This document shows, piece by piece, positions 62,801 to 64,000 of a stretch of 64,000 nt of DNA. The position numbers were made by a program, and so were the translations under genes. The notes beneath the pieces are model-generated. The model saw nothing but the letters and a program-made list of their open reading frames with translations. It did no database searches and was not told the DNA's origin. The DNA lies in the NCBI RefSeq assembly GCF_008831285.2, contig NC_045139.1, forward strand, positions 29,987,206 through 30,051,205, in the 5' to 3' direction. The DNA comes from Nymphaea colorata (Eukaryota > Streptophyta > Magnoliopsida > Nymphaeales > Nymphaeaceae). Numbering within the stretch: position 1 is the first letter of the stretch; every line of letters starts with the position of its first letter.

Positions 62801-63574
62801 GCTAGATACTAATATTTCTAAATGAGTTCCTCTCCAGCCAATTTTTGTGGCTAACCGTGCTAACTGACTTTGAATAACATATTGTTGGTTGTCAGTGGGG
62901 TTTCGCTAAAGTGGCTTTATCAGTATACTTATTTTGATGTAAACGGGACAACAATGATAGAGGGACAACAATGATAGAGAAGACAGGAGGACCCTACTGT
63001 TTAAGTGGAAGAAGGTTTTGGATCAAAGGTCTCATAAATAGGGACCCAGCAAGGGTGACCCGTCTCTAGCGAGTCCCTGACCCCTTATCTGATGGAATGA
63101 ATGTGTTCCTCCAGTTTGATGTGAACACGTCAAAGACAGAACCGACCGGCGGACGACGGCGACGGGACAAGTTGTGAGTCGTAGGACCCACCAGTCTCAG
63201 TCTAAAGGCGTGCAGGAACCACAAGAACGGTTCTCAATTCGGTCCACCCAAATATGATTGCAGGACCCACCAGTCTCATTCCAAGGACAGTATGTCATCA
63301 GCTCCATATCTCTTCCTCCTCTGTGCCTCATGGAGGTAGACATCAAATTAAAGGTGCACCAACACAGTTTTGGATCCAAGAAGCATGAGAAAAAGAAAAA
63401 GCCTTTGACCCTCTCTTAAAAAAAAACTATTCAAGCAGGCAAAAGTCTCTTGTAGAAGCATTTAAGTTCTTTTTTCCCCTAGTTTTTGGGATTCGGGGCT
63501 GCTTGAGAACTTGAATAAAGCTATGGTGGACTCATCAATTACAGTGTTGTGTTTGTTATTGTTTGAAGTATAAA

Positions 63575-63655
63575 AACGTAGCATCTCACGATAATCAAAC
63601 TAACAACATGTTGTTAATATGTTCGTCCGCTCAACCAACTATGCTACACCTCTTT
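63575..63655 (-). mobile_element. tRNA-derived SINE-like head, diverged
   Basis: On the minus strand it reads GGTGTAGCATAGTTGGTTGA then GCGGACGAAC, matching a tRNA A box (TAGCATAGTTGG), followed about 35 bases later by AGTTTGATTATCGTGAG, a decayed B box (compare AGTTCGATTCTCGTGAG). It is probably the head of a plant SINE or a tRNA relic. No intact tRNA can be folded from it. Confidence 0.45.
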
Positions 63656-64000
63656 TGGCCTTGATGATAGAAATGTTTGGATAGAAATGGTTAGAATAAG
63701 AAGAGAGTTGTTTGGAATTTGAATTTAAAATTTGATTTCACAATCTGAATCCTATTTTTACATTTATATCTGAATTCGAATTTTGAACCAAATCGAGCCG
63801 GTTTTCAAAAACACAAGAACATTGTTATTTAAAACATAATTATGTATATCCGAGTCCAAATCCGATTAGATGTCATTTCTTAAATCTGAATTTGGATATT
63901 ATTTTTTTTTCATATCTATTTTCTTCCCAAAACTTGATATTCAATCCAAATCAAATATATTGATATGTACAACCTTATATCAGAATTGCTTAATTGAAAC

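Larger units (their letters stand above)
60241..64000. other. Intergenic to the right edge, no recognised gene
   Basis: Distal MIPS promoter (GC-rich to ~60,620), then AT-rich sequence. It contains two tRNA-like SINE heads (62,683-62,745 and 63,575-63,655), an AT/GT microsatellite (62,757-62,800), a 17-bp duplication (62,945-62,980) and a degenerate GAATTTGAAT-type tract (63,715-63,960). The 17-base word AGGACCCACCAGTCTCA occurs twice, at 63,183 and 63,263. Frames at 61,600-62,400 match no family. Confidence 0.55.

Overview
This window is nuclear DNA from a flowering plant. Its genes are split by introns with GT-AG borders, the gaps between genes are AT-rich and full of microsatellites and old repeat debris, and every recognisable protein is a typical land-plant family: MAP70, the FLZ zinc finger, a GPI-anchored lipid-transfer protein, a CYP86-clan P450 and a 510-residue inositol-phosphate synthase. 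I cannot name the species. No bacterial, organellar or viral gene was recognised. The exon models below were built by hand from reading frame, splice sites and family knowledge, so their borders are predictions. In all multi-exon models the coding lengths sum to whole codons and the phases match.

Layout. 1-657 (minus): first two coding exons of a MAP70 microtubule-associated protein that runs off the left edge. 7,323-7,736 (minus): a small GFA/CENP-V-like zinc protein. 14,484-15,953 (plus): an intact CYP96-like cytochrome P450 catalytic domain that lacks the usual membrane anchor. It is followed by a tandem array of ~300-bp units (16,330-17,580) and then by a broken P450 copy that still has the anchor (17,633-~18,180). 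23,490-24,778 (minus): a two-exon FCS-like zinc finger (FLZ) protein. 33,753-35,048 (plus): an intronless hyccin (HYC) gene. 39,231-47,772 (plus): a nine-exon PP2C phosphatase with a long acidic, internally repeated N-terminal region. 49,062-50,465 (minus): a GPI-anchored lipid-transfer protein. 55,627-59,916 (minus): the complete ten-exon myo-inositol-3-phosphate synthase (MIPS), with a TATA-like box and G-box upstream.

The genes are not an operon and most do unrelated jobs. Two loose themes exist. MIPS (inositol supply) and hyccin (a subunit of the plasma-membrane PI4-kinase complex) both feed phosphoinositide metabolism. The P450 and the lipid-transfer protein both belong to families used in cuticle and wax formation. 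With ordinary plant gene density these links may be chance.

Between genes I see mostly old, unclassifiable sequence with short tandem duplications, long AT arrays, two tRNA-derived SINE-like heads (62.7 and 63.6 kb), a GC-rich foldback element (27.91-28.37 kb) and a 52-bp minisatellite (2.80-2.94 kb). The most interesting items are the P450 pair with its alternating A-B tandem array, the five ~52-residue repeats encoded in one PP2C exon, the foldback element, and a run of 14 G in the MIPS mRNA leader.
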